Origin: CAWJPW01 sp963844845
GTDB lineage: Bacteria; Acidobacteriota; Thermoanaerobaculia; Thermoanaerobaculales; Sulfomarinibacteraceae
Assembly (NCBI GenBank): GCA_963844845.1
Contig: CAWJPW010000008.1
Span: forward strand, 868,001 to 932,000
Length of the DNA: 64,000 bases
Reading direction: 5' to 3'
Numbering within the stretch: position 1 is the stretch's first letter; every line of letters begins with the position of its first letter. The notes under the pieces were generated by a model. It worked only from the letters and a program-made list of their open reading frames with translations. It was not told the DNA's origin and did no database searches. Of this stretch, positions 1 through 9,928 are shown one piece after another. A program made the position numbers and the translations under genes.

Positions 1-1
1 G

Positions 2-1321
2 GCGTTGGCGTGGGGCTGGGTGACGGTGGCGGCACGGAGGCGCTTTGTGGCGCCGGTAGCCGTGCTGGCGGTGCTGGCAGGGGTGCTGGTGGCCACCAAT
101 CCCTGGGATGCCCTGGTCTTCACCACCGCTCTCGCCGTCGGTCTGCTGGCCGCCCCGCGGCCGTGGGCGGGTCTTGCGCGCCTGGGCGGTGCGGCGGCGC
201 TTGCGGTGGTGGCGGTGGCTCCGTTCTGGTGGGAGCTGGCGGCGTGGGCGCGGGCGGGGGTGGGAGGCCTCGGCATCGGTCTCAACCGTGCGGAGTTCGC
301 GCCGGCGGCGGCGGTGGTGCGGCACCTGGGCGTGTTTCTCGTGCCGCTCGCGGCGGCGGCGGTGTACGAGCTGGGTGGGGGCTCCTGGTGGCTGCTCGCC
401 GGGGTCGTGTTGGCGGCGGGGTCGGGCTGGGCCATGGGCTCGTCAGCCGCGGCACTGGGCCTCGGCGCTGCGGTGCTGCTGGCCGGCGCCGCGGCGCGGG
501 CCCGGGAGCGCGGCGCCCGCCTGGGTTGGCTTCTGGCGGCGCTCGCCATGCTGCTGGTGGCGGGATGTGAGCGCTTCACCCTGCTCGACCGCATGAACAC
601 CCTCTTCAAGGTGTACAACGGCGTGTGGGTCCTGATGGCCGCCGCCCTGACGCTGCTGCTGCTCCGTCTCTCGGGCAGGGGGCGCCGGCTCCTGCTCTTC
701 GTCTGGCTGCCCCTTGAGCTGGTCGCCTGCGTCAACCTTCCCCTCGGGCTCGCCCAGGGATGGCTGCAGCCGCGCATGCCGTCGCCGCGACCGACCTTGG
801 ACGGCCAGGCCTACCTGCCGGCCTATGAACCGGACACCTTCTTCCTGGTGCGGGCGCTCGAGGGGATGGCCCGGCCCAGCGACGTGGTGGCCGAGGCGGC
901 GGGACCGCCCTACCAGGACTACGCCCGCATCGCCATGAACACCGGTCTACCCACCGTGGTGGGGTGGGAGTGGCATCTCCAGCAACGCGGCCAGGACCCC
1001 GCCGAGGTCGCGCGGCGGCAGGCCGATCTCGAGGTGCTCTACACCGGGGGCGTCCCGGCTGCCCGCCGGGCGGTGCTCGACCGCTACCACGTGCGTTGGG
1101 TGGTGGTGGGTCGGCTCGAGCGGGAGACCTATGGGCTGACGGCGCCGGAACCCCTCGCCGGAGTCCCCGGGGTGGTGGTGGTGGCACGCCGGGGCGACGC
1201 CGCACTTTACCTGGTGCGTGGACCGGCGGGGGCGAGCCCGCTGGCAGAGCGTACCCACAGCACATCGTCCACCACGTCCACGTGGTACTCGGGCGAGTGG
1301 CGGAGCAGCAGCGGGCGGTAG
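2..1321 (+). CDS. DUF2298 (YYY) family multi-spanning membrane protein, 5' end outside the window
   Basis: The reading frame is open from the first bases, so the N-terminus is cut by the window edge. The visible part has about eight hydrophobic segments, then a motif DRMNTLFKVYN near visible residue 195, characteristic of the DUF2298 / Chlor_Arch_YYY family (R-M-N-T-x-F-K). A soluble C-terminal part follows with GLPTVVGWEWH and a segment ending YHVRWVVVGRLERETYG, also usual for this family. These proteins are thought to be membrane glycosyltransferase-like enzymes of envelope glycan synthesis; the reaction is not established. The last 38 codons overlap the 3' end of the convergent gene on the other strand, so the final residues (rich in S and T) are probably read-through beyond the conserved domain. 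Family assignment is fairly sure; function is inferred. Confidence 0.75.
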   Translation, partial: ALAWGWVTVAARRRFVAPVAVLAVLAGVLVATNPWDALVFTTALAVGLLAAPRPWAGLARLGGAAALAVVAVAPFWWELAAWARAGVGGLGIGLNRAEFAPAAAVVRHLGVFLVPLAAAAVYELGGGSWWLLAGVVLAAGSGWAMGSSAAALGLGAAVLLAGAAARARERGARLGWLLAALAMLLVAGCERFTLLDRMNTLFKVYNGVWVLMAAALTLLLLRLSGRGRRLLLFVWLPLELVACVNLPLGLAQGWLQPRMPSPRPTLDGQAYLPAYEPDTFFLVRALEGMARPSDVVAEAAGPPYQDYARIAMNTGLPTVVGWEWHLQQRGQDPAEVARRQADLEVLYTGGVPAARRAVLDRYHVRWVVVGRLERETYGLTAPEPLAGVPGVVVVARRGDAALYLVRGPAGASPLAERTHSTSSTTSTWYSGEWRSSSGR

Positions 1322-2806
1322 CGTAGGAGCACTTCCGGCACGTCACGTACTTGGGCCGTCGCCGCCGCCACGAGGGCGCCGGTGTCGCCGCTCTGGGGTA
1401 GGGGGCGGCCCGGGTAGAGAAGGTCGCTGCGGGCCGCCACCGCCTGGTCGAGGCCCCAGAGGCGGTGGCCGGCGGCGCCATCGGTGCCATGCCACACCGG
1501 CGAGGAGAGGCCGTAGAGGTCGAAGGTGACCAGGCCCGAGGCATAGGGCAGCGCCCCGGCGGGGCCGCACGCCAGCGTTGCGGTGGGTGGGAGAGAGACC
1601 CCCAGCCACGTTCCCATGGCCTCCCACCAGCGGCTCTGCACACGGTGCTCGGCCATGGCCCGCCAGCTCCTGCCGGCCATGGGAAGGGCCGGCGCGGTCT
1701 CCAGCGGCAGCAGGAGGAGCCCCGTCCAGGCCAGGGCGGCCGCCGCCAGAGCCGCGTTCGAGCGCGACCGAGTCGGCCACGACGCAAGGATCGTCAGGGC
1801 CGCGAGGAGGGGCAGCAGGTAGCGGGCGCCGGGCATCCAGTCGCCCCCGCCCAGCACCACCGGCACCGCCAGCAGCGCCGCTGGCAGTGCGACGACCATG
1901 CGTCGCGGGGCCGCCCACGCGGTCAGCGCCGCGGCGGCGGCCAGCGGCCACGCCCTGATCGCCGCCGCACCCAGGTAGGTGAGCCCGTGAACGAGGCCGG
2001 CAGGCGCGAGGACACTCTTGACCAGCGCCGCGCGAGGTATCGGCAGACCGTAGTATAGGGTGCGGGCACAGGCGATAACGGTCCCGACCGCGAGGGTGGC
2101 CAGCACCACTCGCCGCGCCGGTGCTTCGAGCCGGCGCCAGAAGGGAAGTACCAGCGCCGCCAGGAGGGGACCTTCGGGCCGCAGGGTGCCGACCAAGAAG
2201 GCCCCGCCGGCGGTGGCTGCGACGGATGACCCAGCAGACGCGGCCCCGACCGCCAGCCACAGCCCCATGGCGAAGGCTGAGGTCTCCATCCCCGAGGCGG
2301 CGTACAGTGCCGGCGTCGGGAGAAGAGCCCACCAGATGGCGGCACGGGCGCCGGCTTCGGCGCCCGCCCAGCGCGTCATGGCCCAACCCGCGGCGACAAC
2401 CGCGAGTGCTGCGGCGGTCAGCGAGAGGATCCGGGCCGCGACCCCCAGCGCTGCTCCACTGATGCCGCCGGCGGCAGCCATGAGGGCCATCCACCCGCCG
2501 CTGGACGCCCCCTCGATGCGCACTCCGGGGTTGAAACCGGGCCGTTTCCGGCGAGGAGGTTGGCGGCGTAGCGGAACGCGATGTAGGCGTCGTCCACCAG
2601 ACCGTTGGCGGCCACTCCAAGTGCGAGGGCGGCGGCGGCGGCCAGGCCGATGGCGAGGGGGGACGGCGGCGAAGGGCGAGGAGGGCGGCGACGGCCAGCA
2701 CGCCCCAGGCGACCCACCAGGCGAGCGGCGGGCCGAGGCTGTCCAGCAGCGTGGCCACCGGGGCGTGGCCGTGCTCCCACCCCGTGGGGAGGTAGACCTC
2801 CAGCAC
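1207..2806 (-). pseudogene. Membrane glycosyltransferase-like protein (arabinofuranosyltransferase/GT39-like), broken by two -1 frameshifts
   Basis: The protein is spread over three frames. The start is GTG at 2806 (LEVYLPTGWEHG). The frame must change near the C-run at 2657-2662 to continue as GLVDDAYIAFRYAANLLAGNG, and again near the A-run at 2534-2536 to continue as PGVRIEGASSGGWMALM. Rejoined, it reads like the family signature DDAxIxFRYAxNLxxGxGxVFNPGxxxEG, followed by ASGMET and about ten membrane segments, total about 530 residues. Both shifts are repaired by adding one base to a homopolymer (C6 to C7, A3 to A4), so sequencing error is as likely as true decay. The start has no Shine-Dalgarno sequence, but TAGCCT sits six bases upstream (2813-2818), suggesting a leaderless transcript. 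It probably transfers sugar from a lipid carrier during envelope glycan synthesis; this is inferred from fold and motif only. Confidence 0.7.
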
Positions 2807-2857
2807 GCGAAGAGGCTAGCACAGGGCGGCGCGCGCCTCCTGCGTTACTATGCCGTC

Positions 2858-3601
2858 GTGGCGCGACAGCACAGCCGTCTCGATCTCCTCCTGGTGGAGC
2901 GTGGCCTGGTCCCCTCGCGGGCGCGGGCGCAGGCCCTGGTGCTGGCGGGCAAGGTGCGGGTGGCGGGCCAGGTGGTGAGCAAGGCGGGGACCCCGGTGCC
3001 CGCCGACGCCGAGGTGGAGGTTTCAGAGCCCGACCACCCATGGGCCTCACGTGGGGCGCTCAAGCTTGAGGCGGCCCTCGACGCGGCGGGCATCGACCCG
3101 ACGGGCTGGGACTGCCTCGACGTGGGTGCTTCCACCGGGGGCTTCACGGACATTCTGCTCGCCCGCGGCGCCGCGCGGGTCATCGCCCTGGACGTGGGGC
3201 GGGGGCAGCTGGACTGGCGGCTTCGTTCGGACCCCCGGGTGCTGGTCATGGAGGGTGTCAACGCCCGCCACCTGGAGCCCGACGGCCTGCCCTTCCCGGT
3301 GCAGCTCGCGGTGGTGGACGTATCGTTCATCTCCCTGCGCCTGGTGGTGCCGGCTCTGCTGCCGCATCTTCTGGTCGGCGGGCTCCTGGTGTGCCTGGTC
3401 AAGCCGCAGTTCGAGGCTGGTCGGGCACAGGTGGGCAAGGGCGGCATCGTGCGCGACGAGGAGGTGCGACGGGAGGCGGTGGACGGCACCGTGGCCGCGC
3501 TCGCCGCCCTCGGTCTCGAGCTGCTCACCCAGGTGCCGTCGCCGATCCGAGGCCAGAAGGGCAACCTGGAGGAGCTTGCGGTGCTGCGGAAGAGGCTCTG
3601 A
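2858..3601 (+). CDS. tlyA: TlyA-family rRNA 2'-O-methyltransferase (S4 + FtsJ-like)
   Basis: The 247-residue product has an N-terminal S4 RNA-binding domain (residues about 4-65, RLDLLLVERGLVPSRARAQALV) and a Rossmann methyltransferase domain with the SAM-binding loop DVGASTGGFTD near residue 88, then VDVSFISL and VKPQFEAG, all typical of TlyA. TlyA enzymes methylate ribose in 16S and/or 23S rRNA; in mycobacteria loss gives capreomycin resistance. Length matches the family. GTG at 2858 is chosen because conserved sequence starts right there. There is no ribosome-binding site, but TACTAT at 2846-2851 ends six bases before the start, so the mRNA may begin at the GTG. It diverges from the frameshifted membrane gene with only 51 bases between the starts. 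Confidence 0.93.
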   Translation: MARQHSRLDLLLVERGLVPSRARAQALVLAGKVRVAGQVVSKAGTPVPADAEVEVSEPDHPWASRGALKLEAALDAAGIDPTGWDCLDVGASTGGFTDILLARGAARVIALDVGRGQLDWRLRSDPRVLVMEGVNARHLEPDGLPFPVQLAVVDVSFISLRLVVPALLPHLLVGGLLVCLVKPQFEAGRAQVGKGGIVRDEEVRREAVDGTVAALAALGLELLTQVPSPIRGQKGNLEELAVLRKRL

Positions 3602-3637
3602 CCGCGGCGAGTTCTCTGACAGCGAGAGGAGGCGGCA

Positions 3638-4039
3638 TTGAACGATCGACACATGCAGGTGCACTTCCCCGGAGGCAAGCGGGTGGAGGCGTCGTACGGT
3701 GACCTCACCATCGTCACCGACCAGAGCCGGGAGAACGGGGGCGAAGGCTCTGCGCCCGAACCCTACGATCTCTTCCTCGCCTCGCTGGCCACCTGCGCCG
3801 GGATCTACGTCCTCGGCTTCTGCCAGAACCGCGACATTCCATCCGAGGGGATTCGCATCCGCCAACGTTGGGAGCGCGACGACAAGGGCCGGCTCAGCGA
3901 TGTGCATCTGGACATCGAGGTTCCCGGAGACTTCCCTGAAAAGTACCGCGGCGCGCTGGTGCGGGTGGCCGAGAAGTGCTCAGTGAAGCGCACCATCCAG
4001 GACCCCCCGGAGTTCCACATCGAGGTGGTTGCAGGGTAG
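3638..4039 (+). CDS. OsmC/Ohr-family protein
   Basis: The 133-residue protein carries the OsmC fold: an N-terminal beta region (VHFPGGKRVEASYG), then the alpha helix with PYDLFLASLATCAGIYVLGFCQNRDI and a C-terminal VAEKCSVKRTIQDPPEFHIEV. Both cysteines expected for a thiol-dependent peroxidase are visible (ATCAG and EKCSV), so peroxide or hydroperoxide reduction in the cytoplasm is plausible, though many OsmC paralogues have unknown substrates. Start choice: TTG at 3638 lies six bases after a strong GAGAGGAGG site, whereas the later ATG at 3653 is too far from it. It follows tlyA in the same direction after 36 bases, so both may share a transcript. Confidence 0.85.
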   Translation: MNDRHMQVHFPGGKRVEASYGDLTIVTDQSRENGGEGSAPEPYDLFLASLATCAGIYVLGFCQNRDIPSEGIRIRQRWERDDKGRLSDVHLDIEVPGDFPEKYRGALVRVAEKCSVKRTIQDPPEFHIEVVAG

Positions 4040-4041
4040 GA

Positions 4042-4112
4042 GCTGGGACCGTGGCCGGGACGGCGGCCGGGGCCGAGGCCGGGACCGTGGTCGGGGCCCG
4101 GTTCCGGGGGGG
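4042..4112. repeat. Degenerate GC-rich hexamer-type repeat between convergent genes
   Basis: Between the stop codons of the OsmC gene and the PhoH gene lies a run of imperfect GGGACCG / GGCCGGG units. The same sort of sequence appears at other gene ends (about 10110-10145, 45793-45815, 55611-55672, 56880-56945). No gene is supported here. It may simply be slippage-prone simple sequence. Confidence 0.6.
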
Positions 4113-4157
4113 CGAAAGCGTCGTCCTTCTCCCGTCTTCCGGGAGGGCGGGTGGGCG

Positions 4158-5672
4158 CTACAGCTCGTCGGCCTTGGTCGAGATCGGTCCACGGTAGTTG
4201 TGCATCAGCCGCACCTGGGCGACGTGGGGCCCAAAACCGCGGTAGGTCTCCTTGATCCGGGTGAGCGCGTTGGAGCGCCAGTCGACGTAGGGGTTGTCGA
4301 TCTGCACCGGGTCGAGGCAGCCGGCCAAGGCCACCTTGGAGGTGGAGCAGAAGCGGCTCATGAGGGTCTTGGCGAGGTGGCGGTCGCCATTCTGGAGCTC
4401 GTCCACCAGCACGATGGACTGCTCGATGTCCATGCCTCGCAGCATCGAGGTGGAGAGCATGGTGAGCCGCGCCGAGGCCCGGAGGTCGGCTGTGAAGTCG
4501 TGGTCGTTGAGGATCGAGAGCGAGCGCATGGCCTGGAAGAATGGCTCCAGCCAGGGTGACACCTTGCTCTCGTAGTCGCCGGGCAGAAAACCCATCTCGT
4601 ACTGGCTCGAGGCATGCTCGGGGCGCAGCAGCAGGAGGCCGTTGTCGTAGGCGGCGGCGGGGTTGAGCGGCGCCGATCGCGGTGACACCCGCAATGAGCT
4701 GGGCTGCCCCACCAGCAGGAAGAGGGCGGCTGCCACCATGAGCCTGGTCTTGCCGGAGCCGGCGGGCCCGTCGAGTACCACGAGCTGAACCTCGGGATCG
4801 AGCAGGAACTCCATGGCGAGGATCTGGAAGGGATCGCGGGGTGTCATCCCGAGAATCGGACGCGGCCGGTACTCGTCGCGCTTGCGGTCCCAGTACTGGG
4901 CGTAGCGGAGGTCCACCAGCCGACCGTCTTCGTCGAGGGAGACGCGGGTGATGATGTCGTGCCCGTCGCAACGCAGGATCACCCCGGTGTTCCACTCCAC
5001 CTGAGTGCGCAGCGAGGGACTGAGCACCTCCAAGGGAAGCCAGCGCTCGCCGGGCCGGTCGCTGTCGAAAAAGGCGTCCAGCGCCTCCTCCGGAACCTCC
5101 GCCTCCACCACGCCCCGGTAGACCTCATCGAGGCTCTCGAGCTCGACCTTGCCGTAGCGCAGGTTCTCGGCCTCGAGCCCCACCGCGTCGCACTTGAGGA
5201 GCACGTTGGAGTCCTCGGAGATCACCACCACGCGGAAGCCCGGATGGCCGTTGCTGGCGGCGACGGAGGCGATGCGGCGGGCGGCGCCGAGGATCAGGTT
5301 GTCACCGGAGTCGGCAGGGTACGGCACCATGGTGTCGCCGTCGGGTTCCCACGCCAGGATCCCGCCGCTGGGAGTGGGCCCGAAGACGCCGGCATTCGCC
5401 TGGCGGGAGAGGAGCTGCTCGACGTGATGGTGGATGAGCGAGCGCTTGCGGTACTCGAGGATCTTCCGCGTCACCTGGCGTGCCGCATGACGAACGCCGT
5501 CCGACTTGGAGCGGGACGCCTGCAGGCGGCCGAGCTCCTCGATCACCTGGTGCAGCAGCACCACGACGTTGCCGTCGGTGAGCAACCGATCGAGGGCATC
5601 CGGGTTCTCGATGAGGGCCGAAGTGTCCGGCACGTACACCGTCCCGGACAGAAGCGAGGCGGGTAGGCTCAT
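4158..5672 (-). CDS. PIN domain-PhoH fusion ATPase
   Basis: This 504-residue protein joins an N-terminal PIN nuclease-like domain (VPDTSALIENPDAL near residue 14; further acidic residues around E45 and the GDNLIL segment) to a C-terminal PhoH ATPase domain with Walker A GPAGSGKT near residue 300 and Walker B IVLVDELQN. The arrangement matches the PhoH2/YlaK class, which acts as a sequence-specific RNA helicase/nuclease in mycobacteria; here that function is inferred. ATG at 5672 is preferred to an upstream TTG because it opens the conserved region; neither has a clear ribosome-binding site. The gene stands alone, convergent with the OsmC gene. Confidence 0.88.
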   Translation of the reverse strand: MSLPASLLSGTVYVPDTSALIENPDALDRLLTDGNVVVLLHQVIEELGRLQASRSKSDGVRHAARQVTRKILEYRKRSLIHHHVEQLLSRQANAGVFGPTPSGGILAWEPDGDTMVPYPADSGDNLILGAARRIASVAASNGHPGFRVVVISEDSNVLLKCDAVGLEAENLRYGKVELESLDEVYRGVVEAEVPEEALDAFFDSDRPGERWLPLEVLSPSLRTQVEWNTGVILRCDGHDIITRVSLDEDGRLVDLRYAQYWDRKRDEYRPRPILGMTPRDPFQILAMEFLLDPEVQLVVLDGPAGSGKTRLMVAAALFLLVGQPSSLRVSPRSAPLNPAAAYDNGLLLLRPEHASSQYEMGFLPGDYESKVSPWLEPFFQAMRSLSILNDHDFTADLRASARLTMLSTSMLRGMDIEQSIVLVDELQNGDRHLAKTLMSRFCSTSKVALAGCLDPVQIDNPYVDWRSNALTRIKETYRGFGPHVAQVRLMHNYRGPISTKADEL

Positions 5673-6029
5673 AGGCAAATGCAGTCTAGCACGGGACGGG
5701 TCAGCCGCCTTCGATCTCCATCTAAGTTGTTGTTTTCCTGAATGAAGCGTTTCTCATGGCGGGCGGCCATGCTGGCGGGCCAGGCATATCGCCAGGTGGA
5801 AGTAGGGGTCGTACGCGACCGTCGTGCCGTTGGGCAGGCGCTGCCCCTCGCTCGGCTCCGGCTGGCCCACGCGGGTCCGTACGAAGCGGGCGGAAGCCTC
5901 GCGCCACTGGCCGCTCGCCTCCAGCAGAAGGCATGCCAGAGCCAGCACGAAGGTGGCAAGGCGCTCGTAGGCGTCAGGTTGGGATCGAAGACCGGGTTTT
6001 CCCCGCGCCGCCGAGTGTACCATTGCGAC
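5673..6029. other. Gap of 357 bases without a supported gene
   Basis: This lies between the divergent PhoH and thiamine pyrophosphokinase genes. An 89-codon minus-strand frame (6023 to 5754, ending FHLAICLARQHGRPP) is open, but its ATG lies only six bases from the start of thiN on the other strand and it has no ribosome-binding site. The TACCAT at 6018-6023 is better explained as the -10 element of thiN. Confidence 0.4.
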
Positions 6030-6686
6030 ATGCAGCGCCCACCTGCCGTGCTCGTCGCCAACGCCCCCCTGCAGTGGACCCCGCGCATGGCGGCCCTCGC
6101 CGCAGCCGCCGACCCGCTGCTCGCCGCCGACGGCGGCGCCGACCATCTGGCCCGCATCGGCCTCGTCCCCGCCGCGGTCGTCGGCGACCTGGACTCGGTG
6201 CGTCCCGAGACCCTGCGCTGGCTCGGACCTGAAAGGGTCCTCGAGCGCCCCGACCAGGATCACACCGACCTCGAGAAGGCCCTCCATCATGCTTTCGACG
6301 TGCTCGAAGTGGCCGAGTTGACAGTGCTGGCGGCGTTGGGCGGGCGCATCGACCACGACGCCGGGAACCTGGGTCTTCTCGCCCGCCTTGCGCTGGGCGA
6401 GCGAGTGGTGCTGGAGGACGAGACGTGGCGGGTGCTGGCGCTCACCGGCCGGCTTGAGCTTGACGCGGTACCGGGGGAGACGTGGTCGTTCTGGACCTAT
6501 GACCCGGCCGTGCGGGTTACCCTCGAGGGCGTGCACTGGCCGGTGGTTGAGCGGGCCCTGGACGCGGGCGGGCGCCCCTCCATCTCCAACCGGGCGGCAG
6601 CCGAGCGGGTGACGGTGACGGCCGAGGGCGGCGCGGTGGTGGTGATGCGTCATCTGGCCGCGGTGGTCAGGGGGGTAGCGCCATGA
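6030..6686 (+). CDS. thiN: Thiamine pyrophosphokinase
   Basis: The 218-residue protein shows the two-domain thiamine pyrophosphokinase pattern: ADGGADHL near residue 31 and GDLDSV near residue 53, then the metal/ATP motif DQDHTDLEKAL near residue 75 and GGRIDHDAGNLGLL near residue 106, all conserved in the family. The C-terminal half is a beta-rich thiamin-binding domain (SNRAAAERVTVTAEGG). It converts thiamine and ATP to thiamine pyrophosphate in the cytoplasm. ATG at 6030 has no ribosome-binding site, but a -10-like TACCAT ends six bases upstream, suggesting a leaderless mRNA. Its stop overlaps the start of the next gene (ATGA), so the two are probably translated together. Confidence 0.92.
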   Translation: MQRPPAVLVANAPLQWTPRMAALAAAADPLLAADGGADHLARIGLVPAAVVGDLDSVRPETLRWLGPERVLERPDQDHTDLEKALHHAFDVLEVAELTVLAALGGRIDHDAGNLGLLARLALGERVVLEDETWRVLALTGRLELDAVPGETWSFWTYDPAVRVTLEGVHWPVVERALDAGGRPSISNRAAAERVTVTAEGGAVVVMRHLAAVVRGVAP

Positions 6687-7369
6687 ACCGGCTGACCGAG
6701 CTGCTCGTCCGTCACGCTGACGAGGTTGCGCCGGTCCTCCCGGTCTCCCTCGCGGGGGCGCTGGTGCTCGACCTCGGCGGTGACGACGCCGCCACCCCCG
6801 AGGCGCTGGCCGCCGTCGTGGCGGCGGCGGTGGCGGCGAGCCCGGCGGGCCTCGCGGTGGGCCGCTGGGGCGAGGACCGCGTGATCTACCGGACGCCGCT
6901 GTTCGCCGGGAGCGGCGAGCCGCGCAGCGTCCACCTCGGCCTCGATCTCTGGGCGGCGGCCGGCACGCCGGTACGGGCGGCCCTGCCCGGCCGCGTGCAC
7001 AGCTTCGCGGACAACTCCGCAGCCGGCGACTACGGCGGCACGGTCATCCTCGAGCACGCCCTGGAGGCGACGTCGTTCTTCACCCTCTCCGGGCACCTCA
7101 GCCGGGCGTCGCTGGAGGGTCTCGCCGAGGGTCAGGCGGTGGCGCGCGGCCAGCGCATCGGGTGGCTCGGCGAGCCTGGAGAGAACGGCGGCTGGCCGCC
7201 CCACCTGCACCTCCAGCTGATCGCCGACCTCATGGGACGGCGTGGGGACTTCCCCGGCGTGGCGGCGCCGTCGACCGCCGCACGCTGGCTCGAGCTGTGC
7301 CCAGATCCAGCTATCCTGCTCATGGGCAGGCACTTGCTGGGATGTGACAAGAGGATCGCCGGACTATAG
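6683..7369 (+). CDS. M23-type (LytM-fold) metallopeptidase-like protein
   Basis: The 228-residue protein contains an M23 fold: VHLGLDLW (metal ligand His and Asp), GGTVILEH, GHLSRASL with GQRIGWLGEPGENGGWPPHLHLQL, the last holding the HxH metal-binding motif. All expected ligands are present. There is no signal peptide or membrane segment, which is unusual for an enzyme that cuts peptidoglycan; similar M23 domains occur fused to PLP-dependent aminotransferases and kinases in other bacteria, so a cytoplasmic non-peptidoglycan role is possible. It overlaps thiN by four bases. The final residues (LLGCDKRIAGL) look unconserved. Confidence 0.75.
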   Translation: MNRLTELLVRHADEVAPVLPVSLAGALVLDLGGDDAATPEALAAVVAAAVAASPAGLAVGRWGEDRVIYRTPLFAGSGEPRSVHLGLDLWAAAGTPVRAALPGRVHSFADNSAAGDYGGTVILEHALEATSFFTLSGHLSRASLEGLAEGQAVARGQRIGWLGEPGENGGWPPHLHLQLIADLMGRRGDFPGVAAPSTAARWLELCPDPAILLMGRHLLGCDKRIAGL

Positions 7370-7578
7370 ATGGGAAGCGGGAGAAGCAAGGTGCGTTCCC
7401 CTACCCGCCCGACGCGCCGCACGCTCGTCATCGTCGGGTGAAGGTCTGACCGCGTCGTGCGGCCGGTGTCGCCCGCGCGATTCCCGGGCTGGCCCGTTGT
7501 TCCTCTGGCCTCTCGGCTCGGCGAGGAGGGGGAGCGTCTCGTGCTGCCCGTCTTCCGTGGCAGGGCGGGGGGCACACG

Positions 7579-7601
7579 AAAAAGCCGGGCGTCAGCCCGG
7601 C
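7579..7601 (-). terminator. Rho-independent terminator of tRNA-Gln
   Basis: On the minus strand a perfect 7-bp GC stem (7584-7590 with 7595-7601, four-base loop) is followed by five T residues (7583-7579). It lies 15 bases beyond the CCA end of tRNA-Gln. Confidence 0.85.
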
Positions 7602-7615
7602 GTTTCGTGTTGATC

Positions 7616-7689
7616 TGGCTGGGGAGCAGGGACTCGAACCCCAATTCTACGGTCCAGAGCCGTATGTCCTGCCATTGGACGACTCCCCA
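7616..7689 (-). tRNA. tRNA-Gln (anticodon CTG)
   Basis: A 74-base cloverleaf with a 7-bp acceptor stem starting TGGGGAG, D arm GTCC/GGAC, anticodon stem TACGG/CCGTA around loop CTCTGGA (CTG at positions 34-36, reading CAG), T arm with GGTTCGAGT, and an encoded CCA. It is single and ends in its own terminator. Confidence 0.97.
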
Positions 7690-7755
7690 GCAGGCCCCCT
7701 CGCGGGGAGCGTCATTATACCAACGGTCCTCCCGGCGTCAACTGCCGCGAGCGAG

Positions 7756-9013
7756 CTACGCCTTGAGCCAGCGCATCAGGTCCTTGAGCTTGGGCTTGGT
7801 GCCGTGCATGAGGATTCCGACCCGGTAGACCTTGGCCGCGATCCAGGTGCAGCCGAGGATGGCGCCCACCAGGAGCACCAGGCACGCCGCGATCTGGATC
7901 GGCGGCACGCTCACCAGCGTCATGCGCAGGAACATCAGCATCGGCGCGAAGAACGGGATCAGCGACAGGACGACGGCGGTGGTGCCGTCAGGCTGGTTGA
8001 GGATCTGGAACATGAGCACGATGGGAACGACCAGGAACATGGTGACCACGGTCTGGAACTGCTGCGCCTCCTGCTCGGTGTCGAAGGCCGCGCCGATGGC
8101 GGCGTAGAGGGTGCCGTAGAGCAGGAAGCCGAGCACGAAGAAGACCACAAAAAAGATCATGACGGAGGGCGCGACGGCGGGCAGCTCGAGCCCCGAGAAG
8201 CCCAGCGCGGCGGCGGCCCCGGGAGCAGTGAGAGCGAGGCCCACCGCCATCCAGAGGAGGTACTGGGTCAGCCCGACCGCGCCGATCCCCAGCACCTTGC
8301 CCAGCATCAGCTCGAAGGGCCGGATGGTGGCGATGATCACCTCGACGATGCGCGACTGCTTCTCCTCGAGGACGCCGCGCATCACGTAGATCCCGTACAT
8401 CAGCACCGTCATGTAGATGACGAACATGAGGATGTAGGAGAGCAGGAAGGCCTGGCCGCGGTCGCGGGTCTCCTCGCCGCCCTTACCCAGCTTGATGGTC
8501 TTGAGGTCGACCCGCTTGGTGAGCTCCTTGACCCGGGCGGGGTCGAGACCGGCGCCGGTGAGGCGCTCGCCCACGACGACGTTGTTGACGCCCCGCTCCA
8601 GCACCGACAGGAGCTTGAAGGCGGCGACGTTGGGGGCGATGTACTCGGCCTCGCCCCCCTCGCTGAGGTCGGCGGGCAGCACCAGCATCCCGTCGTAGGT
8701 GCCGTCCTGCACCGCCTGCTTGACGTGCTCGCGGGTGGCAGTCGCGTCGGGGCCCGGCTCGATGGTCTTGAGGGAGATCTTGAGCGGGTCCTTGTCGCCG
8801 GAGACCAGCGAGGTGATCTCCTGCTCCACCGCCTGCGCGTGGTCGGCGGAGAGGTCGATTACCGCTACGTTGAAGCTGCCGCCCCCGCGGGAGGCCAGCC
8901 ATGCCGGCAGGATGGTGACGGCGGCCAGAAAGATGGGCACGAGCAGGGTGGAGATCCAGAAGGCGCGGGTGCGCACGCGCTCCAGGTACTCGCGGCGGAT
9001 GACGGCAGCGATC

Positions 9014-9024
<11 letters not shown>
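7756..9024 (-). CDS. ABC-2 type transporter permease (NatB/YhaP-like)
   Basis: The 422-residue protein starts with the cytoplasmic/TM entry RREYLERVRTRAFWISTLLVPIF, has a large extracytoplasmic domain (about residues 50-190) and then six hydrophobic segments (FLLSYILMFVIYMTVLMYGIYV onward), the architecture of NatB/YhaP-type exporters. A typical motif RGVLEEKQSRIVEVIIATIRPFELMLGKVLGIG is present. It is the membrane half of an exporter whose ATPase is encoded immediately upstream (11-base overlap). The substrate is unknown; NatAB exports sodium in Bacillus, but this cannot be read from sequence. Confidence 0.88.

Positions 9025-9928
<904 letters not shown>

Noticed and set aside
2121..2462. 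Plus-strand frames across the frameshifted membrane gene
   Set aside because: They are antisense shadows with biased Arg/Pro/Ala content; the minus-strand protein reconstructs a known signature.
5754..6023. 89-codon minus-strand frame next to thiN
   Set aside because: Its ATG is six bases from the divergent thiN start, there is no ribosome-binding site, and no recognisable motif; chance is likely.
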